Notes: a model not told the origin generated them from the sequence alone. 64,000 nucleotides of DNA from Clostridiales bacterium (GCA_004557655.1 SFGJ01000002.1:62001-126000), one strand, 5' to 3'; shown: positions 32,942 through 41,280, numbered from the stretch's first letter. Translations and numbers: made by a program.

Positions 32942-33718
32942 ATGCTGTTTCGGGTATTGGCTTTGGGAGATATAACGGGCGAGGACGGCGTGGAGTTTTT
33001 GCGCCGTCACCTGAGTTACCTGAAGAGGGAAAAGGGCATCGACTTCGTAGTGGCCAATGGGGAAAACGCCGCAGGAAACGGCCTCCTGCCCGCCCACGCC
33101 GAGGATGTTTTCTCCGCCGGGGCGGATGTCGTCACTTTGGGCAACCACACCTTCGGCAAGACCCGGATCGCGGACTTTCTGGAGGAAAACCCCTACATTC
33201 TCCGCCCTGCAAACTATACAGGCCGTGCCCCGGGCCGGGGCTGGGCCGTGTATGACTGCGGCCGGGTGCAGGTGGGTGTGCTGAACCTCATCGGCCGCTG
33301 CAACTTGGATTTCAACGCCGAGAATCCCTTTACCACCGCCGACCGCATCCTCAATAGCGAGGACAAGCCTACTTTTATTTTGGTGGACTTTCACGCTCAG
33401 GCCACCAGCGAAAAACTGGCCATGAGCTACTATCTGGACGGCCGTGTGAGCGCCCTGTGGGGCACCCACACCCATGTCCCCACCGCCGATGAGCGGGTCT
33501 GTCCCAAGGGGACAGGATATATCACCGATCTGGGCATGACCGGCCCCATAGAGTCTGTGCTGGGCATTCGGCCGGAACAGTCGGTAGAATTCTTTCTGGG
33601 GGGGCTGCCCGGCCGCTACCAAACGGCGCCCGGCCCCTGCAGGATGCAGGGAGCCATCTTCACATTAGACAGCAGCACCGGACTGTGTACCGATGTGGAG
33701 CGCATAGAAGTTCTGTAA
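32942..33718 (+). CDS. ymdB: YmdB-family metallophosphoesterase (2',3'-cAMP phosphodiesterase)
   Basis: 258 residues. Dinuclear-metal phosphodiesterase motifs are complete: LALGDITGEDG, ANGENAAGN, TLGNHTFG and GTHTHVPTADER. In B. subtilis YmdB hydrolyses 2',3'-cyclic nucleotides and affects biofilm and nanotube behaviour; activity here is inferred. ATG 32942 is preferred to 32933 because 32933 sits against the GGAGGA site and the family begins M-x-x-LxxGDI. It directly follows rny, the conserved pairing. Confidence 0.92.
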   Translation: MLFRVLALGDITGEDGVEFLRRHLSYLKREKGIDFVVANGENAAGNGLLPAHAEDVFSAGADVVTLGNHTFGKTRIADFLEENPYILRPANYTGRAPGRGWAVYDCGRVQVGVLNLIGRCNLDFNAENPFTTADRILNSEDKPTFILVDFHAQATSEKLAMSYYLDGRVSALWGTHTHVPTADERVCPKGTGYITDLGMTGPIESVLGIRPEQSVEFFLGGLPGRYQTAPGPCRMQGAIFTLDSSTGLCTDVERIEVL

Positions 33719-33731
33719 GGAGGAAGCCATC

Positions 33732-34226
33732 ATGTCAGTTGAAAAAGTCAGAGAGTATTTAAAACCCTACGGCGTGGCCGATCGTATACGGGAGTTCGAG
33801 GTGTCCAGCGCCACCGTGGAGCTGGCGGCGGTGGCCGTGGGCGTGGAGCCTGCCCGCATTGCCAAGACCCTGAGCTTTTATGTGGACGAGACCCCCATTT
33901 TGATCGTTGCCGCAGGCGACGCCAAGGTGGATAACAGCAAGTATAAGCATTTTTTCCATACCAAGGCCAAGATGCTTACCCATGAGGAAGCGGTGGAGCG
34001 CATCGGCCACGCCGTGGGCGGCGTGTGCCCCTTTGCCCTGCCGGCGGATGTGAAGACCTATTTGGATGTATCCCTGCGGCGTTTTACCACGGTGTTCCCC
34101 GCTGTGGGCAGTGCCGCGTCGGCCATAGAACTCACCTGTGACGAGCTGCAGCGCTGCTGTGGGGAGAACTTCGTGGAGTGGGTGGATGTGTGCAAGGGCT
34201 GGCAGGAGGACCGGCCGGAGGCATGA
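33732..34226 (+). CDS. YbaK/EbsC-family aminoacyl-tRNA deacylase
   Basis: 164-residue single-domain protein of the YbaK/ProX editing fold, which removes wrong amino acids (for example Cys from tRNA-Pro). Seen are the VEPARIAKTLSFYV segment with the conserved Lys, AAGDAKVDNSKYK and GGVCPFALP. The substrate is inferred from family. AAGGAGG precedes ATG 33732. It overlaps the next gene by 4 bases (ATGA). Confidence 0.9.
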   Translation: MSVEKVREYLKPYGVADRIREFEVSSATVELAAVAVGVEPARIAKTLSFYVDETPILIVAAGDAKVDNSKYKHFFHTKAKMLTHEEAVERIGHAVGGVCPFALPADVKTYLDVSLRRFTTVFPAVGSAASAIELTCDELQRCCGENFVEWVDVCKGWQEDRPEA

Positions 34227-35305
34227 GGATCCTCCACGCCGCCGACCTGCATCTGGACAGCGCCTTTGCAGGTCTGGCCGAGGAGAAAGCTGCCCTCCTC
34301 CGGCAGGAGAGCCGGGATATACTGCGCCGCATGGTGGACTGGGCCAACGACCACGCTGTGGATGTGATGCTGCTGTCCGGAGATCTGTTCGACTCCGACA
34401 GAATGTACAGCCAGACGGCCCGGACCTTGGCGCAGGCTCTGGCCCGCTTCCGGGGCAGGATATTTCTCTCCCCCGGCAACCACGATTTTTACGCTCCCGG
34501 CAGCGGCTATGACGCAGTGGACTGGCCGGAGAATGTGCATATTTTCACCTCCCGCCGTCCGCAAACGGTGCTCCTGCGGTCGCTGAACGCCTCTGTCACC
34601 GGAGCGGCCTTCACCTCTGCGGAGGAGTGGGAGCCTTTTGACGGCGCCTCCTTCTCCGGCGGCGATGCCCCCATCCGCCTGGGTGTCCTGCACGGGGAAG
34701 TGACCCGGGGCGAGAGCAAGTACCGCGCCATCCCCCCGGCGGAAATTGAGAAAACGAACCTCACCTATCTGGCCCTGGGCCATGTGCACCGCTGCGCAGG
34801 CGTGCAGCGGGCGGGAAACACCGCCTACGCCTACCCCGGCTGCCTCCCCGGCAGGGGCTTTGACGAGACCGGGGACAAGGGCTTCCTCTATGGTGAGATC
34901 ACTCCGGAAAAGGTGGAGCTGGAGTTCATTCCCTTTGCCCCGCGCCGCTACCAGAGCGTCACGGCGGACATAACGGACCGTGACCCGGCGGATGCCGTCC
35001 GGCAGGCCCTTGACCCGGACTGCGGGCAGGACATCTGCCGTGTGCTCCTCACCGGTTCCCGGCGGGAGAATTTCTCCCTCTCCGCGCTGACATCTGAGCT
35101 CTCCGGCCTGTGTGCCGCATTGGAGCTGACGGACGAGACCTATCCCGAAGAGGATGTCTGGGCCCGCTGCGGGGAGGACTCCCTGCGGGGGCTGTTCCTG
35201 CAGAATTTGCGTGCCCGGTATGACGGCGCCGACGAGGGCGAAAAGCGGCAGCTTCTGCAGGCGGCACGCTTCGGTCTGGCGGCTCTGGACAATCGAGATC
35301 TATAA
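34223..35305 (+). CDS. SbcD/YhaO-like DNA repair exonuclease subunit
   Basis: 360-residue calcineurin-like metallophosphoesterase of the SbcD/Mre11/YhaO group. The five phosphoesterase motifs are HAADLHLDS, LLSGDLFDS, PGNHDFY, GVLHGEV and LGHVHR. A C-terminal capping region (about 250-360) follows. Usual partner is a SbcC/YhaN-type ATPase, which is not next to it here. ATG 34223 overlaps the YbaK gene stop, so the two are coupled. Confidence 0.87.
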   Translation: MRILHAADLHLDSAFAGLAEEKAALLRQESRDILRRMVDWANDHAVDVMLLSGDLFDSDRMYSQTARTLAQALARFRGRIFLSPGNHDFYAPGSGYDAVDWPENVHIFTSRRPQTVLLRSLNASVTGAAFTSAEEWEPFDGASFSGGDAPIRLGVLHGEVTRGESKYRAIPPAEIEKTNLTYLALGHVHRCAGVQRAGNTAYAYPGCLPGRGFDETGDKGFLYGEITPEKVELEFIPFAPRRYQSVTADITDRDPADAVRQALDPDCGQDICRVLLTGSRRENFSLSALTSELSGLCAALELTDETYPEEDVWARCGEDSLRGLFLQNLRARYDGADEGEKRQLLQAARFGLAALDNRDL

Positions 35306-35314
35306 GAGGTGACT

Positions 35315-36310
35315 ATGAAAAAAATCCTGATGATCGGCACCGGCGGCACCATCGCCTCCGAGATGACTCCGGAGGGTCTGACCCCGGAGCTGAACACCCG
35401 GCAGCTATTGGATTTCATCCCCGACATCGGCAAGCTCTGCCGGGTGGATTGCATCCAGCTCTATAATCTGGACAGCACCAATATCTGCCCGGAGAACTGG
35501 CTGGGCGTGGTGGACACTCTGCGCAAAAATTACGACGCCTACGACGGATTCGTTATCAGCCACGGCACCGACACCATGGCCTACACGGCTGCTGCCCTGA
35601 GCTATTTGATCCAGGGCAGCCCGAAGCCCATCATTCTCACCGGGGCGCAAAAACCCATCTGGTTTGACGGCACGGATTCCAAGCGGAACCTGACGGATGC
35701 CTTTCTCTATGCCTGCCGGGGCTGCGGCGGGGTGCAGATCGTGTTTAACGGCAAGGTGATTTTAGGCACTCGGGCACGCAAGACCTTTTCCAAGAGCTTC
35801 CAGGCATTTTCCAGCGTCAACTACCCCGATCTGGCGGTTCTGCAGGATGAGCGGCTGCTCCAGTATATCCGTACTGAGAGCCTGCCCAGGCCCATTTTCT
35901 ATGACACCCTCTGCCAGAATGTGGGCCTATTGAAGCTGATCCCCGGCACCAAGCGGGAGTTGGTGGAGTTTATGGTGGAGCGGTACGATGGCATTGTCAT
36001 TGAGAGCTTTGGCGTGGGCGGCCTGCCGGACTATCCCGGACAGGAGTTTTATCCGGTGGTGCGGCAGGCGGTAGAGCGGGGCAGGATCGTGGTCATGACT
36101 ACTCAGGTGCCCAACGAGGGCAGCGATTTATCCGTATACCATGTGGGCGGTCACTTAAAGAGTACCCTGCGCCTGCTGGAGGCCTTTGATATGACCACCG
36201 AGGCGGCAGTGTGCAAGCTCATGTGGATCCTGGGCCAGACCAAGGAATTTGAGCGGGTTCGGGAGCTGTTCAACCGTCCCGTGGCCTGGGACATCCTGAC
36301 GCAAAGCTGA
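35315..36310 (+). CDS. ansA: Type I L-asparaginase
   Basis: 331-residue cytoplasmic-type asparaginase hydrolysing Asn to Asp and ammonia. Both catalytic threonine motifs are present, GTGGTIAS near residue 10 and SHGTDTMAYTA near 85, and no signal peptide is seen. ATG 35315 has AAGAGGTG upstream; a GTG at 35309 is too close to it. Nine bases follow the SbcD-like gene, suggesting one transcript from ymdB onward. Confidence 0.93.
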   Translation: MKKILMIGTGGTIASEMTPEGLTPELNTRQLLDFIPDIGKLCRVDCIQLYNLDSTNICPENWLGVVDTLRKNYDAYDGFVISHGTDTMAYTAAALSYLIQGSPKPIILTGAQKPIWFDGTDSKRNLTDAFLYACRGCGGVQIVFNGKVILGTRARKTFSKSFQAFSSVNYPDLAVLQDERLLQYIRTESLPRPIFYDTLCQNVGLLKLIPGTKRELVEFMVERYDGIVIESFGVGGLPDYPGQEFYPVVRQAVERGRIVVMTTQVPNEGSDLSVYHVGGHLKSTLRLLEAFDMTTEAAVCKLMWILGQTKEFERVRELFNRPVAWDILTQS

Positions 36311-36332
36311 AATAAAGAAACAGGAGAAACAT

Positions 36333-36710
36333 ATGGATTTTTTCAAAACGGGATTTGGGATTTTCGGTGTTATTTTCATTCTTTTATTTATTCTGGTATT
36401 TGCCACATTTATTGTTGTATTCTCCCGCATCATCCGCCAGAAGCGCAAGGACGACCGCTCTCCCCGGCTGACGGTGCCGGTCACTGTGGTTTCCAGGCGC
36501 GCGGATGTGAGGGTTCATCACCACAACAATACCAATATGCACCACACCACCTCCACCACCTATTACGCCACCTTCGAGGTGGAAAGCGGTGACCGCATGG
36601 AGCTGCATGTACCCGCCACGGAATACGGCCTGCTGATAGAGGGGGACCAGGGTGATCTGACCTTCCAGGGAAGCCGCTTTCTGAGTTTTGAACGCAAATG
36701 GAGCCGGTGA
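36333..36710 (+). CDS. DUF2500 family membrane protein (125 aa)
   Basis: One N-terminal membrane helix (about residues 8-32, FGIFGVIFILLFILVFATFI), a basic stop-transfer segment RQKRKDD, and a cytosolic or exposed beta domain (VPVTVVSRRADV ... TYYATFEVESGDRMELHV...GLLIEGDQGDLTFQG). This layout is the DUF2500 pattern; the role is unknown. Unusual is a His/Asn-rich segment RVHHHNNTNMHHTT near residues 60-73. 22 bases follow ansA; likely last gene of that transcript. Confidence 0.85.
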   Translation: MDFFKTGFGIFGVIFILLFILVFATFIVVFSRIIRQKRKDDRSPRLTVPVTVVSRRADVRVHHHNNTNMHHTTSTTYYATFEVESGDRMELHVPATEYGLLIEGDQGDLTFQGSRFLSFERKWSR

Positions 36711-36718
36711 CGCACCTC

Positions 36719-36747
36719 TTGACAATCTGACCCGGCAACGATACAAT
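36719..36747 (+). promoter_or_regulatory. Promoter of proS
   Basis: TTGACA (36719-36724), 17-bp spacer, TACAAT (36742-36747); leader of about 43 bases, too short for a T-box. Confidence 0.87.
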
Positions 36748-36796
36748 ATCAATTCGGAAAGTTGTTCCAAAGAAAGAGTAAGAATGGAGATACATC

Positions 36797-38236
36797 ATGG
36801 CTAAAGACCAGAGAAATGTGGAAGCCATCACCCCCATGGAGGTGGACTTCGCCAAGTGGTACACTGATATTTGCCTGAAGGCGGAGCTGGTGGACTATGC
36901 CTCCGTCAAGGGCTTTATGATCCTGCGTCCCTATGGCTACGCAATTTGGGAGAATATTCAGCGCATCATGGACGGAATGTTTAAGAAAACCGGCCATGTA
37001 AATGTGGCTATGCCCGTGCTGATCCCGGAGAGCCTGCTGAAAAAGGAGGGGGAGCTGGTGCAGGGCTTCGCCCCGGAGGTGGCCTGGGTCACCCACGGCG
37101 GCAGCGAGAAGCTGGAGGAGCGCCTGGCCTTCCGGCCTACCTCCGAGACCATGTTCTGCGACCACTGGCACAATGTGCTTCAGAGCTACCGGGAGCTGCC
37201 CATGCTGTATAACCAGTGGTGCTCCGTCATCCGGTGGGAAAAAACCACCCGTCCCTTCCTGCGCTCCCGTGAGTTCTGGTGGCAGGAGGGCCATACCATC
37301 CACGAGACGGCCGAGGAGGCCATTGCCGAGACGGAGCAGCAGCTCAATTGCTATGCCGATTTCTGTCGGGATGCTCTGGCCATGCCCGTGGTAAAGGGGC
37401 GAAAGACCGACAAGGAGAAGTTCGCCGGCGCCGAGGCTACCTATACCATCGAGGCCATGATGAAGGACCGCAAGGCCCTGCAGTCCGGCACCAGCCATTA
37501 TTTCGGCGACAAGTTCTCCCGGGCCTACGATGTCACTTTCACCGGCCGGGACAATAAGCTCCAGTATCCCTTCCAGACCTCCTGGGGCGCCACCACCCGC
37601 CTCATCGGCGCCTGCATCATGACCCATTCCGACAACAACGGTCTGGTGCTGCCCCCCGCCGTCGCACCCATTCAGGTTATTGTCCTGCCCATCGCCCAGC
37701 ATAAGCCCGGCGTGCTGGATGCTGCCGCCGCTCTGCGGGATCGGCTGGAGAAGCTTGGCCTGCGGGTGAAGATGGACGACAGTGAGCAGTCCCCCGGCTG
37801 GAAGTTCGCCCAGTATGAGATGAAGGGCGTGCCTCTGCGGGTGGAGATCGGCCCCAAGGATATGGAGAAGGAGCAGTGCTGCATTGCCCGCCGGGACACC
37901 GGCGAGAAGACCTTTGTGCCGCTTGCTGATCTGGAGAGCGCCGTGCAGAGCTTGCTGCAGGATGTTCACGACAACCTCTACGCTATGGCGGAGAAAAATC
38001 TGGAAGACAACACCTTCGACTTCACCACCTGGGAGGAGGTCAAGGAGATGGCCTCCGGCAAGGGCGGCTTCGCCCGGACCAAGTGGTGCGGCAGTCTGGA
38101 GTGCGAGCTGGCCATGAAGGAAAAGGCCGGCGTGTCCAGCCGCTGCATGCCCCTCAAGCAGTCCGGCACCACGGGCAGGTGCCCGGTGTGCGGCAAGGAA
38201 TGCACCACCGATATCTACTGGGGCGTGGCGTATTAA
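36797..38236 (+). CDS. proS: Prolyl-tRNA synthetase, short (type 3) form
   Basis: 479-residue class II synthetase charging tRNA-Pro. It lacks the ~180-residue editing insertion of the long bacterial form and has instead the archaeal/eukaryal-like layout with a zinc-binding-like C-terminal domain (KWCGSLECE, GRCPVCGKECTTDIYWGVAY at the very end). Motif 2 and 3 pieces include FRPTSETMF, VIRWEKTTRPFLRSREFWWQEGH. A free-standing YbaK-like deacylase (33732) could supply the missing editing. Monocistronic. Confidence 0.96.
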   Translation: MAKDQRNVEAITPMEVDFAKWYTDICLKAELVDYASVKGFMILRPYGYAIWENIQRIMDGMFKKTGHVNVAMPVLIPESLLKKEGELVQGFAPEVAWVTHGGSEKLEERLAFRPTSETMFCDHWHNVLQSYRELPMLYNQWCSVIRWEKTTRPFLRSREFWWQEGHTIHETAEEAIAETEQQLNCYADFCRDALAMPVVKGRKTDKEKFAGAEATYTIEAMMKDRKALQSGTSHYFGDKFSRAYDVTFTGRDNKLQYPFQTSWGATTRLIGACIMTHSDNNGLVLPPAVAPIQVIVLPIAQHKPGVLDAAAALRDRLEKLGLRVKMDDSEQSPGWKFAQYEMKGVPLRVEIGPKDMEKEQCCIARRDTGEKTFVPLADLESAVQSLLQDVHDNLYAMAEKNLEDNTFDFTTWEEVKEMASGKGGFARTKWCGSLECELAMKEKAGVSSRCMPLKQSGTTGRCPVCGKECTTDIYWGVAY

Positions 38237-38257
38237 GACACCTGGCGAAAAATCTTT

Positions 38258-38425
38258 GATTTTTCTGCCAAAAGTTTGCAGCCTGCTGCGCGCATAATTT
38301 TTGCTCTGGGCGCAAAAATTCCACACTTGCAGTCTGAGAGGTATTTTTCCCCACGCGCATGTCGCGGTGAAAAATGATCCCAATTTTTCGCGTCTGCGGA
38401 CGCGAACTCTGCGAGACTTTTTGTG
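38258..38425 (+). repeat. Dispersed intergenic element, copy A
   Basis: About 168 bases related throughout to 21941-22110. It contains a TGCG-loop hairpin (CGCGTC/GACGCG near 38389-38404) and a second hairpin CACGCG/CGCGGTG at 38352-38369. No gene. Located after proS and before a terminator-like hairpin and a small XRE gene. Confidence 0.7.
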
Positions 38426-38433
38426 AATAAGCT

Positions 38434-38467
38434 GACCGGCGCGGATAAATTTCCGCGCCGGTCTTTA
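38434..38467 (+). terminator. Terminator downstream of proS and the repeat
   Basis: GACCGGCGCGG pairs with CCGCGCCGGTC, followed by TTTA; a weak T tract. Confidence 0.65.
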
Positions 38468-38491
38468 CAGGATGGGGGGCGAAACAACGCT

Positions 38492-38713
38492 ATGGCTGAC
38501 TATATGGAAATTTTGCGGGAGCTGCGAGAGGACAGCGACTTGACCCAGGCGCAGGTGGCGGCGGTACTGCAAACCACCCAGCAGGTCTATGCCCGGTACG
38601 AAAAGGGCATCAATGAGCTGCCGGTGCGGCATTTGCGCTCCCTTTGCGCGTTTTATAAGGTCAGTGCCGACTATATTTTGCAGCTTCCGGAAGGCCTTGG
38701 ACGTCCGCGCTAA
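38492..38713 (+). CDS. XRE-family helix-turn-helix regulator (73 aa)
   Basis: A single HTH domain: YMEILRELREDSDLTQAQVAAVL, recognition region TTQQVYARYEKG and the closing LCAFYKVSADYILQLPE. Same size and plan as the gene at 385. ATG 38492 has only a G-rich stretch about 12 bases upstream; an in-frame ATG at 38504 is an alternative start. No target operator was identified; the large inverted repeat just downstream is a candidate. It lies between proS and the ribosomal supercluster. Confidence 0.8.
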   Translation: MADYMEILRELREDSDLTQAQVAAVLQTTQQVYARYEKGINELPVRHLRSLCAFYKVSADYILQLPEGLGRPR

Positions 38714-38756
38714 AGATTTTTAGCGGCCCTCACAAAAATTGCAAAAAAAAATTAGA

Positions 38757-38801
38757 AATAATAGAGAAATCCCCTTGACAAATGGGGATTTCTCTATTAT
38801 T
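38757..38801. repeat. Perfect 18-bp inverted repeat around the S10 promoter
   Basis: AATAATAGAGAAATCCCC (38757-38774) and its exact complement GGGGATTTCTCTATTATT (38784-38801) flank 9 bases that contain the -35 TTGACA. It may also end the XRE transcript, though there is no T tract on the plus strand. Confidence 0.85.
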
Positions 38802-38803
38802 AT
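38775..38803 (+). promoter_or_regulatory. Promoter of the S10-spc-alpha supercluster
   Basis: TTGACA (38775-38780), 17-bp spacer, TATTAT (38798-38803). The -35 sits in the loop and most of the -10 in the right arm of the inverted repeat. Confidence 0.88.
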
Positions 38804-39102
38804 AAGCAAGTACGCGTGCCCGAAGTGCAACACACCCGGGAGCGTTTACAAATGCGATGAACCGGGAGATTGCTCCGCAAGGAGGTAACTTTCGGGGAGT
38901 ATGTCCGATAATCGGGCGGCTGAGAAGAACCTCTACGCCAGCGTAGATCGCTGTGCCAGAGTGACACCGGCCGGAGTTCGTGCCGGTGTTTCTTATGAGC
39001 CGGAATGATACGCACGGATAAGCGTATAAAATTTCTTCTCGCCGTACGGAAAGCGGTACTCGCAGAACAAAAACCGTACGAAAAAATGGAGGAACAAACC
39101 AA
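38804..39102 (+). other. Long leader of the ribosomal supercluster
   Basis: About 290 bases from the predicted start to rpsJ with no gene. Several stems are visible, for example GACACCGGCC/GTGCCGGTGTT near 38962-38991 (terminator-like, T-rich end) and GCCGTACG/GCGGTAC near 39043-39058. S10 leaders in other bacteria bind L4 for autogenous control; a similar role here is inferred, not shown. Confidence 0.5.
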
Positions 39103-39411
39103 ATGGCAAAAGAAATGATTCGCATTCGCCTGAAGGCCTATGACCACCAGGTCATCGACCAGTCCGCAGAGAAGATCGTGGAGACCGCCAAGCGCAACGG
39201 CGCCACCGTGTCCGGCCCCATCCCTCTGCCCACCAAGAAGGAGATCGTCACCATCCTGCGCGCCACTCATAAGTATAAGGACAGCCGTGAGCAGTTCGAG
39301 CGCCGCACCCACAAGAGACTGATCGACATCACCAATTCCAACCCCAAGACCGTGGAGGCCCTGATGGCTCTGGACCTGCCGGCCGGTGTGGAAATCGAGA
39401 TCAAGCTGTAA
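39103..39411 (+). CDS. rpsJ: 30S ribosomal protein S10
   Basis: 102 residues, the normal size; starts MAKEMIRIRLKAYDHQVIDQ and has the conserved loop PTKKEIVTILRATHKYKDSREQFE. S10 is in the head of the small subunit and, as NusE, in transcription antitermination. GGAGG precedes the ATG. First gene of the supercluster, but separated from rplC by 190 bases. Confidence 0.98.
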   Translation: MAKEMIRIRLKAYDHQVIDQSAEKIVETAKRNGATVSGPIPLPTKKEIVTILRATHKYKDSREQFERRTHKRLIDITNSNPKTVEALMALDLPAGVEIEIKL

Positions 39412-39601
39412 TTATACCTTATAATATAGCGCATCTCAAATTGACCCCTGCGCCGGAGTGCGCAAAACCATTTATCATTGCTTGCAAGCCCATCGTCCGT
39501 CGACTTGCGTGAGACGGGCGGGGTTAAGTCGGCAGAGCAAGCGGCCTGTACCCAATGCAGACTGAACTATGCCGACCAATAACCTTTAAGGAGGATCATA
39601 C
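39412..39601 (+). other. rpsJ-rplC intergenic spacer
   Basis: 190 bases without a gene inside an operon whose other spacers are about 10-25 bases. It holds a TATAAT at about 39419 without a good -35, a GCGCCGGAGTGCGC hairpin and a longer CGTCC/GAGACG-type stem near 39490-39520, plus a GTCGGC...GCCGAC pairing near 39529/39571. Candidate for a second leader or RNA-processing site. Confidence 0.45.
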
Positions 39602-40321
39602 ATGAAAGCAATCATCGGCAAGAAAGTTGGCATGTCTCAGATCTTCGACGAAAACGGCAAGGTCATTCCCGTCACCGTCATTGAGGCGGGTCCCTGCACC
39701 GTCGTTCAGAAGAAGACTTCCGAGAAGGAAGGCTATGAGTCTGTCCAGCTGGGCTTTGAGGATGTTCCCGAGCGGAAGCTGACCAAGCCCGAACTGGGCC
39801 ACCTGAACAAGGCTGGCGTGGCCCCCAAGAAGTATCTGCGCGAGTTTAACCTGGAAAACGCCGCCGAGCTGAACATCGGTGACATCGTCAAGGCCGACAC
39901 CTTCAAGGAGGGCGACTTTGTGGACGTCACCGGCACCAGCAAGGGCCACGGCTACCAGGGCCCCATTAAGCGCCACGGCGCACAGCGCACCCCCATGAGC
40001 CACGGCGGCGGCCCCGTCCATCGTCATGCCGGCTCCATGGGCTCCACCACCGATCCCAGCCGCATCTTCAAGGGCCACATCGGCGCCGGCCAGATGGGCT
40101 GCGATACCGTCACCATCCAGAACCTGGATGTGGTGAAGGTGGACGCTGAACTGAACCTCATCGCTGTTCGCGGCGCCGTTCCCGGCCCCAAGGGCGGTCT
40201 GGTTCTCATCAAGAGCACTGTCAAGACCCACCGCGTCAAGAATGTCGAGTCCGGCATCAGCAACAACCCACAGAAGGCATCCGGCCGCAATCCCCAGAAG
40301 GCATCTGCGCGTAATAAGTAA
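39602..40321 (+). CDS. rplC: 50S ribosomal protein L3
   Basis: 239 residues, about 30 longer than B. subtilis L3. The core is standard: KKVGMSQIFDENGKVIPVTVIEAGPC and GYQGPIKRHGAQRTPMSHGGG near the peptidyl-transferase centre. The extra length is a C-terminal basic tail with an imperfect repeat (NNPQKASGR / NPQKASARNK). AAGGAGG precedes ATG 39602. L3 starts large-subunit assembly. Confidence 0.98.
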   Translation: MKAIIGKKVGMSQIFDENGKVIPVTVIEAGPCTVVQKKTSEKEGYESVQLGFEDVPERKLTKPELGHLNKAGVAPKKYLREFNLENAAELNIGDIVKADTFKEGDFVDVTGTSKGHGYQGPIKRHGAQRTPMSHGGGPVHRHAGSMGSTTDPSRIFKGHIGAGQMGCDTVTIQNLDVVKVDAELNLIAVRGAVPGPKGGLVLIKSTVKTHRVKNVESGISNNPQKASGRNPQKASARNK

Positions 40322-40340
40322 GGAAAGGAGTGCTTGAACA

Positions 40341-40964
40341 ATGTCTACTATTAAAGTTTTGAACATGGCCGGCGCAGAAGTCGGTACCGTGGAGCTGAAG
40401 GACAGCATCTTTGGCATTGAGCCCAACGAGAGCGTCGTTCACGAAGTGGTGAAAAATCATCTGGCAAACTGCAGACAGGGTACGCAGAGCGCTCTGACCC
40501 GCGCAGAGGTTTCCGGCGGCGGCAAGAAGCCCTGGCGTCAGAAGGGTACCGGTCACGCCCGTCAGGGCAGCACTCGTGCGCCCCAGTGGACCCACGGCGG
40601 CATCGTGTTTGCCCCCAAGCCCCGCAGCTACTCTTATGTCCTGAACAAGAAGGTCAAGAGACTGGCTATGAAGTCTGCCCTGTCCGCCAAGGCAGCCGCA
40701 GGCGAGATCATCGTGGTGGATTCCATCAAGATGGACGCTATCAAGACCAAGGACTTCCGCACCTTCCTGGGCGCCGTTAAGGCGGAGGGCAAGTCTCTGG
40801 TGATCACTCCCGCCAAGGATGAGATCATCATCAAGTCCGCCCGCAACATCCCCGGCGTTGAGACCTCCATGGCCAACCTGATCAATGTCTATGACATTCT
40901 CAAGGCCAAGAACCTGGTCATCGACAAGGAAGCCCTCGCAGTAATCGAGGAGGTGTTCGCATAA
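40341..40964 (+). CDS. rplD: 50S ribosomal protein L4
   Basis: 207 residues. The exit-tunnel loop with GGGKKPWRQKGTGHARQGSTRAPQW is fully conserved. L4 lines the nascent-chain tunnel and in many bacteria represses its own operon through the leader. 19 bases follow rplC; the TAA shares one base with the rplW ATG. Confidence 0.98.
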   Translation: MSTIKVLNMAGAEVGTVELKDSIFGIEPNESVVHEVVKNHLANCRQGTQSALTRAEVSGGGKKPWRQKGTGHARQGSTRAPQWTHGGIVFAPKPRSYSYVLNKKVKRLAMKSALSAKAAAGEIIVVDSIKMDAIKTKDFRTFLGAVKAEGKSLVITPAKDEIIIKSARNIPGVETSMANLINVYDILKAKNLVIDKEALAVIEEVFA

Positions 40965-41260
40965 TGGCTAACGTATACGACATCATTATTCGCCCCATCA
41001 TCACCGAGCGCTCCATGGCTGCTACCGGCGAGAAGAAATATGTCTTCGAGGTAGCTCCCACCGCCGGCAAGATCGAGATCAAGAACGCCGTGGAGCAGAT
41101 CTTCGGCGTGAAGGTGGCAAAGGTCAACACCATCAACTATGATGGCAAGGCCAAGCGCCTGGGCGCCGGTCGTCCCGGCAAGCGCAAGAGCTGGAAGAAA
41201 GCTTATGTCCAGCTGACTAAGGATTCCAAGACCATCGAGTTCTTCGAAGGTATGGTCTGA
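40964..41260 (+). CDS. rplW: 50S ribosomal protein L23
   Basis: 98 residues; begins NVYDIIIRPIITERSM and has the EKKYVFEVAPTAGKIEIKNAVEQIF core. L23 at the tunnel exit docks SRP and trigger factor. Overlaps rplD by one base. Confidence 0.98.
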   Translation: MANVYDIIIRPIITERSMAATGEKKYVFEVAPTAGKIEIKNAVEQIFGVKVAKVNTINYDGKAKRLGAGRPGKRKSWKKAYVQLTKDSKTIEFFEGMV

Positions 41261-41280
41261 TAACGGAAGGAGTGTAAAGA

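Noticed and set aside
36748..36796. T-box leader for proS
   Set aside because: The predicted leader is under 50 bases, far too short for a T-box.
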